Position numbers and translations under genes: made by a program. 64,000 bases of DNA from Methanobacterium veterum (GTDB taxonomy: Archaea; Methanobacteriota; Methanobacteria; Methanobacteriales; Methanobacteriaceae). The DNA is taken from contig NZ_JQJK01000008.1 of assembly GCF_000745485.1 (NCBI RefSeq), positions 310,001 through 374,000 on the forward strand. Reading direction: 5' to 3'. Positions within the stretch are counted from its first letter, which is position 1; every line of letters starts with the position of its first letter. The notes under the pieces are model-generated. The model made no database searches and was not told the DNA's origin. It worked only from the letters and a program-made list of their open reading frames with translations. Of this stretch, positions 24,234 through 33,500 are shown piece by piece.

Positions 24234-24285
24234 TCAAAAATCGGAGTCAACAAACACTCTGTGTTTATTGGCTTCGGTTTTTTGA
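24234..24285 (+). ncRNA. Long hairpin, candidate small RNA divergent from marR
   Basis: TCAAAAATCGGAG... (24234-24257) pairs with the arm 24261-24285 (GTGTTTATTGGCTTCGG...) over about 24 positions with a TCT loop, one bulge, one mismatch and three G-U pairs. The wobbles occur on the plus strand only, so a plus-strand RNA is favoured. CATG and AAAAA blocks outside the arms can pair further. A TATA box at 24136 would start transcription near 24165. No ORF of merit overlaps it. Confidence 0.45.
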
Positions 24286-24420
24286 GAGATTTTTACATGT
24301 CCATGATCCTGTGCATGATATACTTTACATTAATTGTAGTTTTAATTGATTATATGGGATTTGTATTAAAAAATGCAATTTAATTAACCAGTAATCACAT
24401 GAAAAATGAAGCAATATTAT

Positions 24421-25065
24421 TTACGCAACATTCAAGACATGAGCATATTTCTTTAAAAATCGTTCTGCTTTTACCTTAGTAGCATTTCTCGGACTATCAA
24501 GCTGTCTTTTAACCATAGAAATTACTTCTTCTTTATCCTGAATTTCATCAAAGTATTTATCAAAGGATAGAATAGCTTTACCTAAAAGTATACTCCGACA
24601 CTCCTGATCTCTTGGAATATTTTCAAGTTTCAAGAGGTTATCTGTAATTTTCCTTTGAAATTCAGGCTTAGCTCTTGCTATTTTCCAGCTGTTGTCAACA
24701 ACGTGTCCAGCAGTGATCATTGATTCATCTGATAAAAACCCATAGAACTTTTCAAAAATATCTTCCATCTTTTCCTGTGAATCTACAGCACTTAAATTGG
24801 CCAGAATATCCATAGTATTCCACATGATAACTTTATTACCATTATCCAGTAATTCTATAAAAAAATCAACGTGAGGATATAAAATTTCTGGATTTTTCCC
24901 ACTTACAATGTTCAAAACCTTTATGGATCTAAATTTCATCCGTGCAACATCTGAAGAAATCAAATTTAAAAGAATAGAAATTAATTGAGGATTCTTTACA
25001 GCTTTTTCTGCTATGTCTTTGGAATGATCTTCTTTTTGGTTAAGTTCATCTGCAATATTTTCCAC
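24421..25065 (-). CDS. HEAT-repeat-like helical protein
   Basis: 214 residues, all helical with a ~35-40 residue periodicity (LISILLNLISSDVARMKFRS, FFIELLDNGNKVIMWNTMDIL, KIARAKPEFQRKITDNLLKL, MVKRQLDSPRNATKVKAERFL). This is the armadillo/HEAT-like pattern used for protein binding. No enzyme motif. Methanogens encode similar stand-alone proteins of unknown role. It is followed (coding sense) by a 370-base spacer holding the hairpin at 24234; it is not obviously in an operon with the aminotransferase 60 bases upstream, although that is possible. Confidence 0.65.
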   Translation of the reverse strand: MENIADELNQKEDHSKDIAEKAVKNPQLISILLNLISSDVARMKFRSIKVLNIVSGKNPEILYPHVDFFIELLDNGNKVIMWNTMDILANLSAVDSQEKMEDIFEKFYGFLSDESMITAGHVVDNSWKIARAKPEFQRKITDNLLKLENIPRDQECRSILLGKAILSFDKYFDEIQDKEEVISMVKRQLDSPRNATKVKAERFLKKYAHVLNVA

Positions 25066-25123
25066 AGTTTTCAGCCCCCACTAATCCATATCATTCTTAA
25101 AATGTTTTTGTCATTACCTGATT

Positions 25124-26299
25124 TTAATTCATGAGTTCATTGATGACATTTCCAAGCCTTTTTATACCTTCTCCAATTTGTTCCTCATTTGAATTAGAGA
25201 AATTAAGCCTCAATGAATTCATTCCACTACCATCGACATAAAATGCCTGTCCTGGAACAAATGCTACATTTTCCTTTATTGCAAGTTCAAATAAGTCCAT
25301 TGAAGATAGTCCCTCTGGAAGGGTAACCCATAAAAACATTCCCCCCTCAGGTTTTGTATATTCTACATTTTCAGGGAAATACTTCTCTATCATGGAAACC
25401 ATCATGTTTCTTTGATTTCTGTACATCTCTTTTATCTTTTCTATATGTTCATCAATATTATTGTCGATTAAATACTGGTAAACAGCTCTTTGAGTAAAAT
25501 AATTTGAATGCAGGTCCAAAGCCTGTTTTGCAATGACAATTTTTTCCATTATCTCTTCATTTGCAACTATCCAACCAAGCCTCATTCCGGGAGATACTAT
25601 TTTGGAAAAAGAACCGAAAAGTACAGAATCTTCAAGATACGCCTTAACAGGAGGTATATCTTCACCCAAAAATCTTATTTCACCATAAGGGTTGTCTTCT
25701 ACAAAGACAATATCTTCATTTTTAAGAATTTCAGCTAATTTTTGCCTTTTTTCCTTTGAATACGTTATTCCAGTTGGGTTCTGGAAGTTTGTAACTGAAT
25801 AAAACATTTTTATTTTATTTTCGTCCAGTATCCTCTGGAGCGAATCTATATCTACACCGTCTTCATGCAAAGGAACAGATAAAAATTGGGGTTCAAATAA
25901 TCCAAATGACTGTATTGCGGCAAGATATGTTGGATTTTCAACCAGAACTTTATCTCCTTTATTTAAAAAAACTTTACTGACAAGGTCTATCCCCTGCTGT
26001 GAACCATTTGTAATTAATATTTCATCAGCACTGACTTTTAGACCTTTTTTTGAATATCTTTCTGCAATATACTCACGTAAGGGTAAATATCCTTCAGTTG
26101 TACTGTATTGAAGGATTTCATCCCCATTTTGAGACAGAATTTTTGATACTGCTTCATTTATTTCATTTACAGGAAAAGATTTAGGATTTGGCAAACCCCC
26201 TGCAAATGAAATGATGCTTTTATCTTCTGTAACCTTTAATATTTCCCTGATAAATGATTTATGTACACTTTTCATTCTTTCTGCAAATAAATTACTCAT
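25124..26299 (-). CDS. PLP-dependent aminotransferase (2-aminoadipate/MocR-type class I)
   Basis: 391 residues from the ATG at 26299, which has good spacing from AAGGAAG; the TTG at 26308 is too close. Fold type I features: FAGGLPNPKSFP, TTEGYLPLREYIAERY, NGSQQGIDLV, NFQNPTGITYSKEKR, EDNPYGEIRF and the Schiff-base Lys233 in GSFSKIVSPGMRLGW. This pattern is closest to LysN/2-aminoadipate and related broad-specificity transaminases. The amino acid used is not clear; aromatic or 2-oxo acid transamination is possible. It acts in the cytoplasm. No clear operon partner. Confidence 0.85.
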   Translation of the reverse strand: MSNLFAERMKSVHKSFIREILKVTEDKSIISFAGGLPNPKSFPVNEINEAVSKILSQNGDEILQYSTTEGYLPLREYIAERYSKKGLKVSADEILITNGSQQGIDLVSKVFLNKGDKVLVENPTYLAAIQSFGLFEPQFLSVPLHEDGVDIDSLQRILDENKIKMFYSVTNFQNPTGITYSKEKRQKLAEILKNEDIVFVEDNPYGEIRFLGEDIPPVKAYLEDSVLFGSFSKIVSPGMRLGWIVANEEIMEKIVIAKQALDLHSNYFTQRAVYQYLIDNNIDEHIEKIKEMYRNQRNMMVSMIEKYFPENVEYTKPEGGMFLWVTLPEGLSSMDLFELAIKENVAFVPGQAFYVDGSGMNSLRLNFSNSNEEQIGEGIKRLGNVINELMN

Positions 26300-26308
26300 A
26301 TAATTCAA

Positions 26309-26709
26309 CTTCCTTCTCTAGAATGTTTTGTAATTCTTTAAGATTATATATTCACTCATTTAATTTTAAGCAATGGCCCTAATAACATAATTGCCACGAG
26401 AATGGCTATGTCCCATTTTAATCCAGATACCCAAATTATTTCTTTAATTTTAATTAAGAAGCTTTTATAACTATAAATTCAATGATTACTTGCAAATTAC
26501 AGGCTAAAAGATATTATAGATTTAATGTTTATTTTATTTTTAAGTTGTACTTATTTAAATGACCAGATAAAAAAAATAATATAATACGGCTAAATTAACT
26601 TCAAAAACATATGAAATTCATATGAAATTACAGGCCGATTTAACTCACTGCAATGACTAAAACAGAAATCTAAAGAGCAGGAGTAGCCCCTACTCTTATA
26701 TCAAAGCCC
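26309..26709. other. Spacer with a 17-bp perfect palindrome
   Basis: CATATGAAATTCATATG (26608-26624) is palindromic around a central A and is followed by a partial repeat (TGAAATTACAGG). It may be an operator for a minus-strand promoter upstream of the aminotransferase. An open minus-strand stretch near 26360-26470 (WDIAILVAIMLLGPLLKIK) lacks any start codon and is not called. Confidence 0.4.
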
Positions 26710-28371
26710 TTAATTTTCGTCTTCTTCTTCAGCAAATCTCTTTTTAAGGAGTTCTACTGCCTGATCGCGCATTATGAATTTCTGTATTTTACCACTTGCA
26801 GTAAGTGGGAATTCTTCCACAAAGAAAGCATGTTTTGGAACTTTATAACGTGCTATTCTTTCCAGGCCGAAATCTCTAACATCTTCTTCACTGATATCAG
26901 CACCTTCCTCAAGAATTATAAATGCTCCCACAATTTCGCCGTATTTATCATCTGGAATCCCTACAACCTGCACGTCCTTAATTCCAGGCATTGTATAATA
27001 AAATTCTTCAATTTCACGGGGATAAATGTTTTCTCCACCACGTATTATCATGTCCTTTATCCTTCCAACAACTGTATAATAACCGTTTTCATCGTAGGTT
27101 ACTAAATCTCCACTGTGGAGCCATCCATCTTCATCAATGGCTTCTGCAGTTTTGTCCGGCATTTTGTAGTAGCCTTTCATGACATTGTAGCCTCTGCTGC
27201 AAATTTCACCCACTTCTCCAGGTCCCACAGTTTTACCAGTTTCAGGGTCAACAACTTTAATCTCACAATTAGGTAATTTTCTTCCCACGGTTTCGACCCT
27301 CAGTTCAAGCGGGTCATCGACACTTGTCTGGGTGAATCCCGGTGATCCTTCAGTTAGGCCGTAAACACTGGTTATTTCTGTCATGTTCATGTCGTTGACT
27401 ACTTTCTTCATGGCCTCTATTGGACATGTTGAACCCGCCATTATTCCAGTTCTAAGTGATGATAAATCAAACATTTCAAACATTGGGTGCGAATACTCGG
27501 CAATAAACATTGTTGGAACACCATAAAGCGCAGTACATTTTTCTTTTTGGACTGCTGCAAGAACCATAAGAGGGTCAAACTGTTCAAGCATTACTAAAGT
27601 CCCACCATGAGTATACATGGCCATAAGCCCTAAAGTAACTCCAAAACAATGGAACATAGGCACAGTGAGACATAATCTATCTTCTGCGGTGTATTTCAGG
27701 TTCTCGCCAATATAATACCCATTATTAATTATATTTTTGTGTGTGAGCATTACTCCTTTGGGGAAACCAGTTGTTCCAGAGGTATACTGCATGCATACTA
27801 CATCATCACTGTCAAAAGTTTTTTTAGCCTCTAAAAGCTTGCTGTCATCGGTGTGTTTACCCAGCAACAGTAGTTCACGAGTATTATAAAGCCCACGATG
27901 CTTTTCCTGACCTATGAAGATTACACTTTTAAGACAAGGGTATTCCTTACTTTCTAAGTTACCCCTTTTACTTGTCTTAAGTTCAGGAACAAGTTCATAT
28001 AATACCTTTAAATAACTGACATCCCTGAATCCATCTGTTATTGCAAGAGCTTTCATATCAGATTGTTTTAAGACATAATCCAATTCATGACTTTTATAGG
28101 CAGTATTTACTGTTACAAGAACTGCCCCTATTTTTCCACATGCAAATAAGAATGTAATCCAATCTGGAACATTTAATGCCCAGATTCCCACATTGTCGCC
28201 TTTAGTAACTCCAATTGAAAGCAAACCTTTTGCAAGCTTATTTACTCGTTCATCAAATTGTTTGTAAGTAAAACGAAGATCCCTATCTGGATAAACCATA
28301 AATTCCCTGTCTGGATCTTTTTCTGCCTGTTTTTCAAAGAAATCTCCAATTGTATCTTCTGTAAAAAGCAT
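26710..28371 (-). CDS. AMP-forming acyl-CoA synthetase
   Basis: 553 residues of the ANL superfamily. The P-loop [29 protein letters not shown], the hinge [42 protein letters not shown] and the catalytic Lys near the end ([11 protein letters not shown]) are all present. It activates a carboxylic acid with ATP to acyl-AMP then acyl-CoA. The layout is like medium/long-chain acyl-CoA ligases; the substrate in a methanogen is unknown. It is the last gene of an operon with a thioesterase and a cupin regulator, so CoA-ester turnover of one acid is likely controlled together. Confidence 0.9.
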   Translation of the reverse strand: MLFTEDTIGDFFEKQAEKDPDREFMVYPDRDLRFTYKQFDERVNKLAKGLLSIGVTKGDNVGIWALNVPDWITFLFACGKIGAVLVTVNTAYKSHELDYVLKQSDMKALAITDGFRDVSYLKVLYELVPELKTSKRGNLESKEYPCLKSVIFIGQEKHRGLYNTRELLLLGKHTDDSKLLEAKKTFDSDDVVCMQYTSGTTGFPKGVMLTHKNIINNGYYIGENLKYTAEDRLCLTVPMFHCFGVTLGLMAMYTHGGTLVMLEQFDPLMVLAAVQKEKCTALYGVPTMFIAEYSHPMFEMFDLSSLRTGIMAGSTCPIEAMKKVVNDMNMTEITSVYGLTEGSPGFTQTSVDDPLELRVETVGRKLPNCEIKVVDPETGKTVGPGEVGEICSRGYNVMKGYYKMPDKTAEAIDEDGWLHSGDLVTYDENGYYTVVGRIKDMIIRGGENIYPREIEEFYYTMPGIKDVQVVGIPDDKYGEIVGAFIILEEGADISEEDVRDFGLERIARYKVPKHAFFVEEFPLTASGKIQKFIMRDQAVELLKKRFAEEEDEN

Positions 28372-28400
28372 ATTTTGGCTCCTTTATGCATTCTAAATTT

Positions 28401-28817
28401 TTATTTGCAATTTTTGTCTTCTAATATTAAATGCTCGTGTAATTGAGATTTTATTGCATCAGGAATAGGTACACTTTTTTGATTTAAGAAATCAAAATGT
28501 ACAAGAACAGCTTTTCCCTTTGCCTTAAGTTCTCCATCCTGCCATGCTTCATGGCCTATTGTAAATGAGCTGTTTCCGATATGAGTTATGTAACTTCTAA
28601 TTTCAACATCAATTCCATAGTACATCTGACCGAGGTAGTCAAATTCAGTCCTGACAAGGATTAATTTCCATTTTTCATAACTCAAGTCAAGATCTGGCGT
28701 AAACATTCTAAATATTGGGTTTCTTCCGACTTCAAACCACTCTACAAGTGCAGTATTGTTAATATGCCGAAGTCCATCAGCATCTCCGAATCGTGGTGTA
28801 ACTTTCTCTGTAAACAT
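28401..28817 (-). CDS. Hotdog-fold acyl-CoA thioesterase (4HBT/YbgC-like)
   Basis: 138 residues, the usual length. The catalytic start FGDADGLRHINNTALVEWFE carries the Asp and the H-x-N pattern of 4-hydroxybenzoyl-CoA/YbgC thioesterases, followed by EFDYLGQMYYGIDVEIRSYI and GKAVLVHFD. It hydrolyses acyl-CoA to acid and CoA. Placed between the cupin regulator (41 bases upstream) and the acyl-CoA synthetase (30 bases downstream), which suggests the two enzymes set the level of the same CoA ester. Confidence 0.85.
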   Translation of the reverse strand: MFTEKVTPRFGDADGLRHINNTALVEWFEVGRNPIFRMFTPDLDLSYEKWKLILVRTEFDYLGQMYYGIDVEIRSYITHIGNSSFTIGHEAWQDGELKAKGKAVLVHFDFLNQKSVPIPDAIKSQLHEHLILEDKNCK

Positions 28818-28857
28818 TTAAATCACTTTTATATTTGTATTAACTGTTAAATTTGTT

Positions 28858-29436
28858 TTAAAATGGCGTATATACAACTGCAAGGATTTTTGAATCCTTA
28901 TCACCGTAAGCATGTAAATCGTGAGGTACAATTGAATCATAATAAATACTATCTCCTTTAGAAAGCAGATATTTTTCCTGACCGTATAATATTTCAATTT
29001 GCCCTTCCATGACATAAATGAACTCTTCACCTTCATGTGAAGCCAATTTATACTCTTCTGTCTCATGGAGGTGAACATCAATAATAAAAGGCTCCATATG
29101 CCTGTCTGTTTTACCAGAAGCCAGCGCATAAAAATCAAGGGCACTTGTATCTGGATGATCTTCCTTACCTGAAAAATGGATCACCTGTTCAGATTTACCA
29201 GATTTTACCATTACTGGCCCTATTTGAGGTGCATCATCAAGAAAAGTACCTAAACGGACATCCAACACTTTTGCAATCCTTATAAGTGGTGTGAGTGAAG
29301 GGATCAAATCTCCACTTTCAATACTTTCTATAACCTTCTTGCTGCACTGGCTTTTTTCTGCCAGCTGCTCAACAGTCATTTCATGGTTCTCTCTTATTTG
29401 CTGGATTTTAGTTCCGAGTTGGTTTTCCTCTGACAT
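28858..29436 (-). CDS. XRE-family regulator with C-terminal cupin domain
   Basis: 192 residues. A helix-turn-helix of the Cro/C1 type (about 10-65: [39 protein letters not shown]) is joined to a small cupin (about 110-190: [49 protein letters not shown]). Cupin regulators bind a small ligand in the barrel. As first gene of the thioesterase/acyl-CoA synthetase operon it probably senses the acid or its CoA product and controls its own operon. An AT-rich box (TTTATAAAATA) is at about 29462-29475. Confidence 0.88.
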   Translation of the reverse strand: MSEENQLGTKIQQIRENHEMTVEQLAEKSQCSKKVIESIESGDLIPSLTPLIRIAKVLDVRLGTFLDDAPQIGPVMVKSGKSEQVIHFSGKEDHPDTSALDFYALASGKTDRHMEPFIIDVHLHETEEYKLASHEGEEFIYVMEGQIEILYGQEKYLLSKGDSIYYDSIVPHDLHAYGDKDSKILAVVYTPF

Positions 29437-29690
29437 TTAATTATCTCCCATTTTATAGATTATTTTATAAATACGAACTTAATTTGCAGTTAATTTTGCA
29501 TAGTAGTTATTATCTTCTTTATAACTTATTTTAAATTATATTTTAAACTCTAATGAATAATCAAATATTTATGCCATCAATTTAATTGGAATTATATTGT
29601 TCTAAATATTATTAAATGTAATTATTAATTATTTAGAATTCAGATGATTAATAAGTTACGTCATTTGCTGTAATTCTTATAAATTCCTAA
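29437..29690. other. AT-rich spacer between minus-strand transcription units
   Basis: Contains the promoter of the cupin regulator and the 3' region of the next gene. No ORF or clear stem is seen. Confidence 0.4.
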
Positions 29691-30806
29691 TTAAATTTCA
29701 ATGGTTTCTAATCTGTTCATAGCTTCCTCTAAATTTTCATATGAAGAAGCATAAGACAGTCTAAAATGATTATCTCCACATTTACCAAAACTACTGCCAT
29801 TGACGATTATTACTCCCTTTTCTACAGCTTTATTTACAAATTCCAAGGAGTTTTGGACCCTTGGAAATACATAAAATGCTCCTTTAGGTGCTTTAAATGC
29901 TATTCCCATTTCATTCAACCTTTTAACTACCAAGTCTCTTCTTCGTTTAAATTCAGCTACCATTTCACCAACACATTCCTGTGGTCCGGTTAATGCTTCA
30001 AGACCTGCTATTTGAGATAAAGAGCTTGCACATGCCACATTATACTGATGAACCTTCAACAATTCTTCAGCTATTTCTGGTTTTGCAGTCACATATCCTA
30101 TTCTAAATCCAGTCATCGCATAGGTCTTAGAAAATGCATTTATAGTTATTGCATTATCAGTATATCTTCCAGGACTGTAATGTTTCCCTTCATAAAGTAT
30201 GTGTTCATATACTTCATCAGATATCAAATATATACCATGATCTTCAGCTATTTCAGCTATACCTTTAATATCTTCTTTTTGCATGACTGCTCCTGTTGGA
30301 TTTGAAGGAGAATTTAAGATTAAGGCTTTAGTTTTATCTGTTATTTTATCAAGGACATCTTCAGGAGTCATTCTGAATTCATTTTCTTCTTTGAGACCTA
30401 CTGGAACCATTTTACCTTCTGCAAGCTTTACAAACGCATCATATGAAAGAAATCCAGGATCAGGAATTAAAACTTCATCTCCCTTATTCACCAGTGCTTG
30501 AAGACTGATATAAAGTGCTTGACTTGCCCCAACCGTTACAAGTATGGATTCAGGGTCTACTTCAAGCTTATTTTCCTCTTTAAATTTACAGGATATTGCT
30601 TCCCTAAGTTCTACAATCCCTTTATTTGCCGTATAATGAGTAAAACCATCATCTAAAGCTTTTTTTACAGCTTCTCTAATATGTAATGGTGTGTCAAAAT
30701 CGGGTTCTCCAAGGCTTAAATTAATAGCGTCTTCTGCAGTGATATCAAACATTTTCCTTATTTCTGAAAGCTGTATTGACTCACATCTTCTGGTTGGTTG
30801 AAACAT
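29691..30806 (-). CDS. PLP-dependent aspartate-type aminotransferase
   Basis: 371 residues if it starts at the second ATG (30806), which has normal spacing from AGGT; the ATG at 30815 directly abuts it. Class I features: NLSLGEPDFDTPLHIREAV, HYTANKGIVELREAIS, SPSNPTGAVM, SDEVYEHILYEG and the Schiff-base Lys in NAFSKTYAMTGFRIGY. C-terminal FRLSYASSYENLEEAM binds the substrate carboxylate. It fits aspartate or aromatic aminotransferases of archaea. Divergent from the APC permease gene, so both may share a regulatory region of about 130 bases. Confidence 0.87.
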   Translation of the reverse strand: MFQPTRRCESIQLSEIRKMFDITAEDAINLSLGEPDFDTPLHIREAVKKALDDGFTHYTANKGIVELREAISCKFKEENKLEVDPESILVTVGASQALYISLQALVNKGDEVLIPDPGFLSYDAFVKLAEGKMVPVGLKEENEFRMTPEDVLDKITDKTKALILNSPSNPTGAVMQKEDIKGIAEIAEDHGIYLISDEVYEHILYEGKHYSPGRYTDNAITINAFSKTYAMTGFRIGYVTAKPEIAEELLKVHQYNVACASSLSQIAGLEALTGPQECVGEMVAEFKRRRDLVVKRLNEMGIAFKAPKGAFYVFPRVQNSLEFVNKAVEKGVIIVNGSSFGKCGDNHFRLSYASSYENLEEAMNRLETIEI

Positions 30807-30937
30807 TCTAATCATACCTATCTAATCATTGAAATCAATTGTTAATTATATTAAAAAATCGATTATATTATACATTAATCTTTCATATCTTAAAAATTAA
30901 TCATCTATTTTTACTTTTATCAATATATAAAAAAAGT

Positions 30938-32335
30938 ATGCCCACAAAAATGCTGAGCCTTTTTGATGTTGTTAATCTTGTAGTTGGAACCATAGTTGGC
31001 GCTGACATATATATTGCAGCAGCTTTTGGTGCCGGACTTTTAGGACCGGCATCCATCATTGCATGGACCTTAGCAGGAGTAATGGCAATTATAATAGCTT
31101 TATCATTTGCAGAATGCTCTTCACTTATACCAAGAGCCGGAGGACCTTATGTATATGCTAAAGATGCTTTTGGAGATTTTATAGGATTTTTATCAGGATG
31201 GGCATTATTAATAGCATCATGGAGTGCAATAGCAGTCTTTCCTCTCGCATTTGTAGCTTATCTCCAGTATTTTTTCCCAAGTATGCCTTTTGTAGTCCAA
31301 ATCATAATCAAAATCATATTCATTGTTATATTAACAGGCATCAACTATATTGGAGTTAGAGAAGCAGGTAGAGTTAATGATATATTAACTACCCTCAAAC
31401 TCGCACCCATTATATTATTTACTTTAGCAGGCATTATTTTCTTTATTTTTAACCCATCACAGTTAATTTCTAATTTCACACCAGTTGCCCCCTTAGGATT
31501 TACAGGCATTGGAAGTGCGCTTGTCTTAATATTTTGGGCTTATGTAGGATTTGAACTCGTAACAGTCCCTTCAGATGAGATATATGACTCAAAAAGAACT
31601 ATTCCAAAAGCTATCGTCCTTGGAATGAGTATCGTTGCCCTTTTCTATATTATAACAAATTTTGTAATAGTTGGAATAGTACCATGGCAGCAGCTTTCTT
31701 TATCAACTGCACCCCTTGCACTTGCAGGTTATGCACTTCTTGCAGGTTTTGGAGCAATATTTCTTACTGTTGGTGCTCTTTTCTCAATTTCAGGGTCTGA
31801 TGAAGCAGGTATTTTGTCATCATCAAGAATTCCGTATGCAATGGCAGGAGATGGGCTTTTACCAAAAATGTTTGCCAGGAAACATCCGAAATATGATACT
31901 CCCTACGTTGCATTAATTGTTCAGGGCATAATTACAGGTGCAGCAGCTATCTTTGGAACCATAAGCAGTCTTATTATATTATCTGTTTTCACTCTGCTTT
32001 TCTGTTACCTCGTGACTTGCATATCTGTTTTTCCACTTAGAAAAAGATATGGGAGAAGTATCAAAATTCCATCCATAATACCCGTTTTAGGTATCTTAAT
32101 ATCTATTTATATGATGACACAATGCAATTTAAACCAGATAATAGCAGGTACGATTTTTATAGCCATTGGAATTCCTATATACTGGAAATATTCGCCAAAA
32201 GAAGAAATTAGATCAGTTATCAAAGAAATAACCTCGAGAGAAGTCTTTTTAAGGAAATGGATTCGAGCTCGAGAAGTGTTCTTAGGATATCTATTAAGAA
32301 GACTGGCTTATCTTTTAAGAAGGGTGCTAGGCTGA
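30938..32335 (+). CDS. APC-family amino acid permease
   Basis: 465 residues from the ATG at 30938; the longer frame to 30839 has no support. About 12 membrane helices. The signature first helix VVNLVVGTIVGADIYIAA and FAECSSLIPRAGGPYVYAKDAFG are typical of amino acid/polyamine/organocation transporters. A TATATAA box at about 30924-30930 would start transcription near 30950, where an in-frame ATG (MLSLFDVV) could give a leaderless start. The substrate is unknown; the divergent aminotransferase suggests an amino acid. A basic tail follows the last helix. Confidence 0.85.
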   Translation: MPTKMLSLFDVVNLVVGTIVGADIYIAAAFGAGLLGPASIIAWTLAGVMAIIIALSFAECSSLIPRAGGPYVYAKDAFGDFIGFLSGWALLIASWSAIAVFPLAFVAYLQYFFPSMPFVVQIIIKIIFIVILTGINYIGVREAGRVNDILTTLKLAPIILFTLAGIIFFIFNPSQLISNFTPVAPLGFTGIGSALVLIFWAYVGFELVTVPSDEIYDSKRTIPKAIVLGMSIVALFYIITNFVIVGIVPWQQLSLSTAPLALAGYALLAGFGAIFLTVGALFSISGSDEAGILSSSRIPYAMAGDGLLPKMFARKHPKYDTPYVALIVQGIITGAAAIFGTISSLIILSVFTLLFCYLVTCISVFPLRKRYGRSIKIPSIIPVLGILISIYMMTQCNLNQIIAGTIFIAIGIPIYWKYSPKEEIRSVIKEITSREVFLRKWIRAREVFLGYLLRRLAYLLRRVLG

Positions 32336-32356
32336 TAATTTATTTTATAAAAACCT

Positions 32357-32373
32357 GCAAAACTATGTTTTGC
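32357..32373 (+). terminator. Stem-loop between convergent genes
   Basis: GCAAAAC (32357-32363) and GTTTTGC (32367-32373) form a perfect 7-bp stem with a three-base loop, 22 bases after the permease stop. A second, weaker GAAAA/TTTTC stem follows at about 32380-32397. Confidence 0.5.
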
Positions 32374-32450
32374 GGTTCAGAAAACCTATGATTTTCCTTC
32401 AACCTGCAAAAATTCTAATTTTTCAATGCCTCCAAAAATTAAAAAATAAA

Positions 32451-33332
32451 TTAAATTATTTTTTTGTATTTTAAAAGAGCTATCATTTGATTATAAGACT
32501 TTGTAACGCTTCCAGATTTCACAGTGCCGTGAGGAGACACTACTTCACATGTCACTGCCGGAATTCCTGCTAGATTAGTAGTATCTTCCAGTGCTCCACA
32601 ATATTCTACACCAGATAAATTATATGTAAGCGTTGTTGACCCTGTCCTCTTGCTAATATATTTGGCAATAATATAACTTTTGTAGGTAGGATGTTTTGAA
32701 GAAAAAACAGCCATTTTACCAGGATCGCCGCCGGGCTTAGTAGAATGAAAATCTCCAAGTACACTAATATTAAGCCGTTTAGCCAGTTTCAATATCTTGT
32801 TAGTAGGCGTACCTGCAATATTAGTTACTCTATTCAGGTTTTTACCTTTCCAGTATCGAACACCTTTAGCTGTGTTAGATGGAACAACAAACGGTACTAT
32901 ATAAATAGTTCCCTTAATTGACTTGCCTTTTAAATAGTTTACAAGCTTTAAAGCTGATATTTGGCTTGGAAGCTCATTTCCATGAACACCTGCCACAATC
33001 ATAACTTTTGGACCGCTTCCATTGCCAACTCTAATTATAGGAGTGCCTTTTTTGGATAAAGCTACTATTTGGCTGGTTAACTGACTTTTAGGAATGTTCT
33101 TTTTTATATAATAATTATTTGTAACAGTTCCACCAGTTCCGCTGATAATGACTTTCATTTTAACCGTTGATGTCGACTGGGATGCTTGAACAGAAGCATA
33201 ACTTTTTAAATTTTCGGAATGATTATACGCTTCAGTTACATTTATTTCACTTGCACCAAGCAGTAATGTGGTACAAAGAACTAATAAAACTGCAATTATT
33301 TGTTTTTGTTTAATTATAACACATCTCCGCAT
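32451..33332 (-). CDS. Secreted M14-like zinc peptidase/deacylase (AstE/AspA-type)
   Basis: 293 residues with a signal peptide (IIAVLLVLCTTLLLGAS). After a ~75-residue beta-rich prodomain-like region comes the zinc site VAGVHGNELPSQ (HxxE), the arginine region KGKNLNRV and the third ligand in LGDFHSTKPGGDPG; C-terminal ITCEV-like AVTCEVVSPHG carries the catalytic Glu. This matches succinylglutamate desuccinylase/aspartoacylase and M14 carboxypeptidases. Being exported, it may trim peptide side chains of pseudomurein, but that substrate is inferred. No ribosome binding site is evident; a TTTTATAAAA box is at about 33385-33395. Confidence 0.75.
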   Translation of the reverse strand: MRRCVIIKQKQIIAVLLVLCTTLLLGASEINVTEAYNHSENLKSYASVQASQSTSTVKMKVIISGTGGTVTNNYYIKKNIPKSQLTSQIVALSKKGTPIIRVGNGSGPKVMIVAGVHGNELPSQISALKLVNYLKGKSIKGTIYIVPFVVPSNTAKGVRYWKGKNLNRVTNIAGTPTNKILKLAKRLNISVLGDFHSTKPGGDPGKMAVFSSKHPTYKSYIIAKYISKRTGSTTLTYNLSGVEYCGALEDTTNLAGIPAVTCEVVSPHGTVKSGSVTKSYNQMIALLKYKKII

Positions 33333-33500
33333 TAATTATCCAGAGGTAGGCTGTTAATAATTATCAGTATCTGTTGATGTATAAACTTTTTTATAAAATA
33401 GAACCTAATCAACCAATCTTTATTTTAAATCAATTAAAAGTATAAAAAAAAGAATTATGTCTTTAATTTTTGTATAAAATCGCTGTTAGCAATTCAAGAA

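Noticed and set aside
26360..26470. Possible small membrane protein on the minus strand (WDIAILVAIMLLGPLLKIK)
   Set aside because: The open frame begins after a stop and contains no usable start codon before the hydrophobic part.
28818..29144. 108-residue minus-strand ORF
   Set aside because: It is an alternative frame of the cupin regulator gene, which has clear HTH and cupin motifs.
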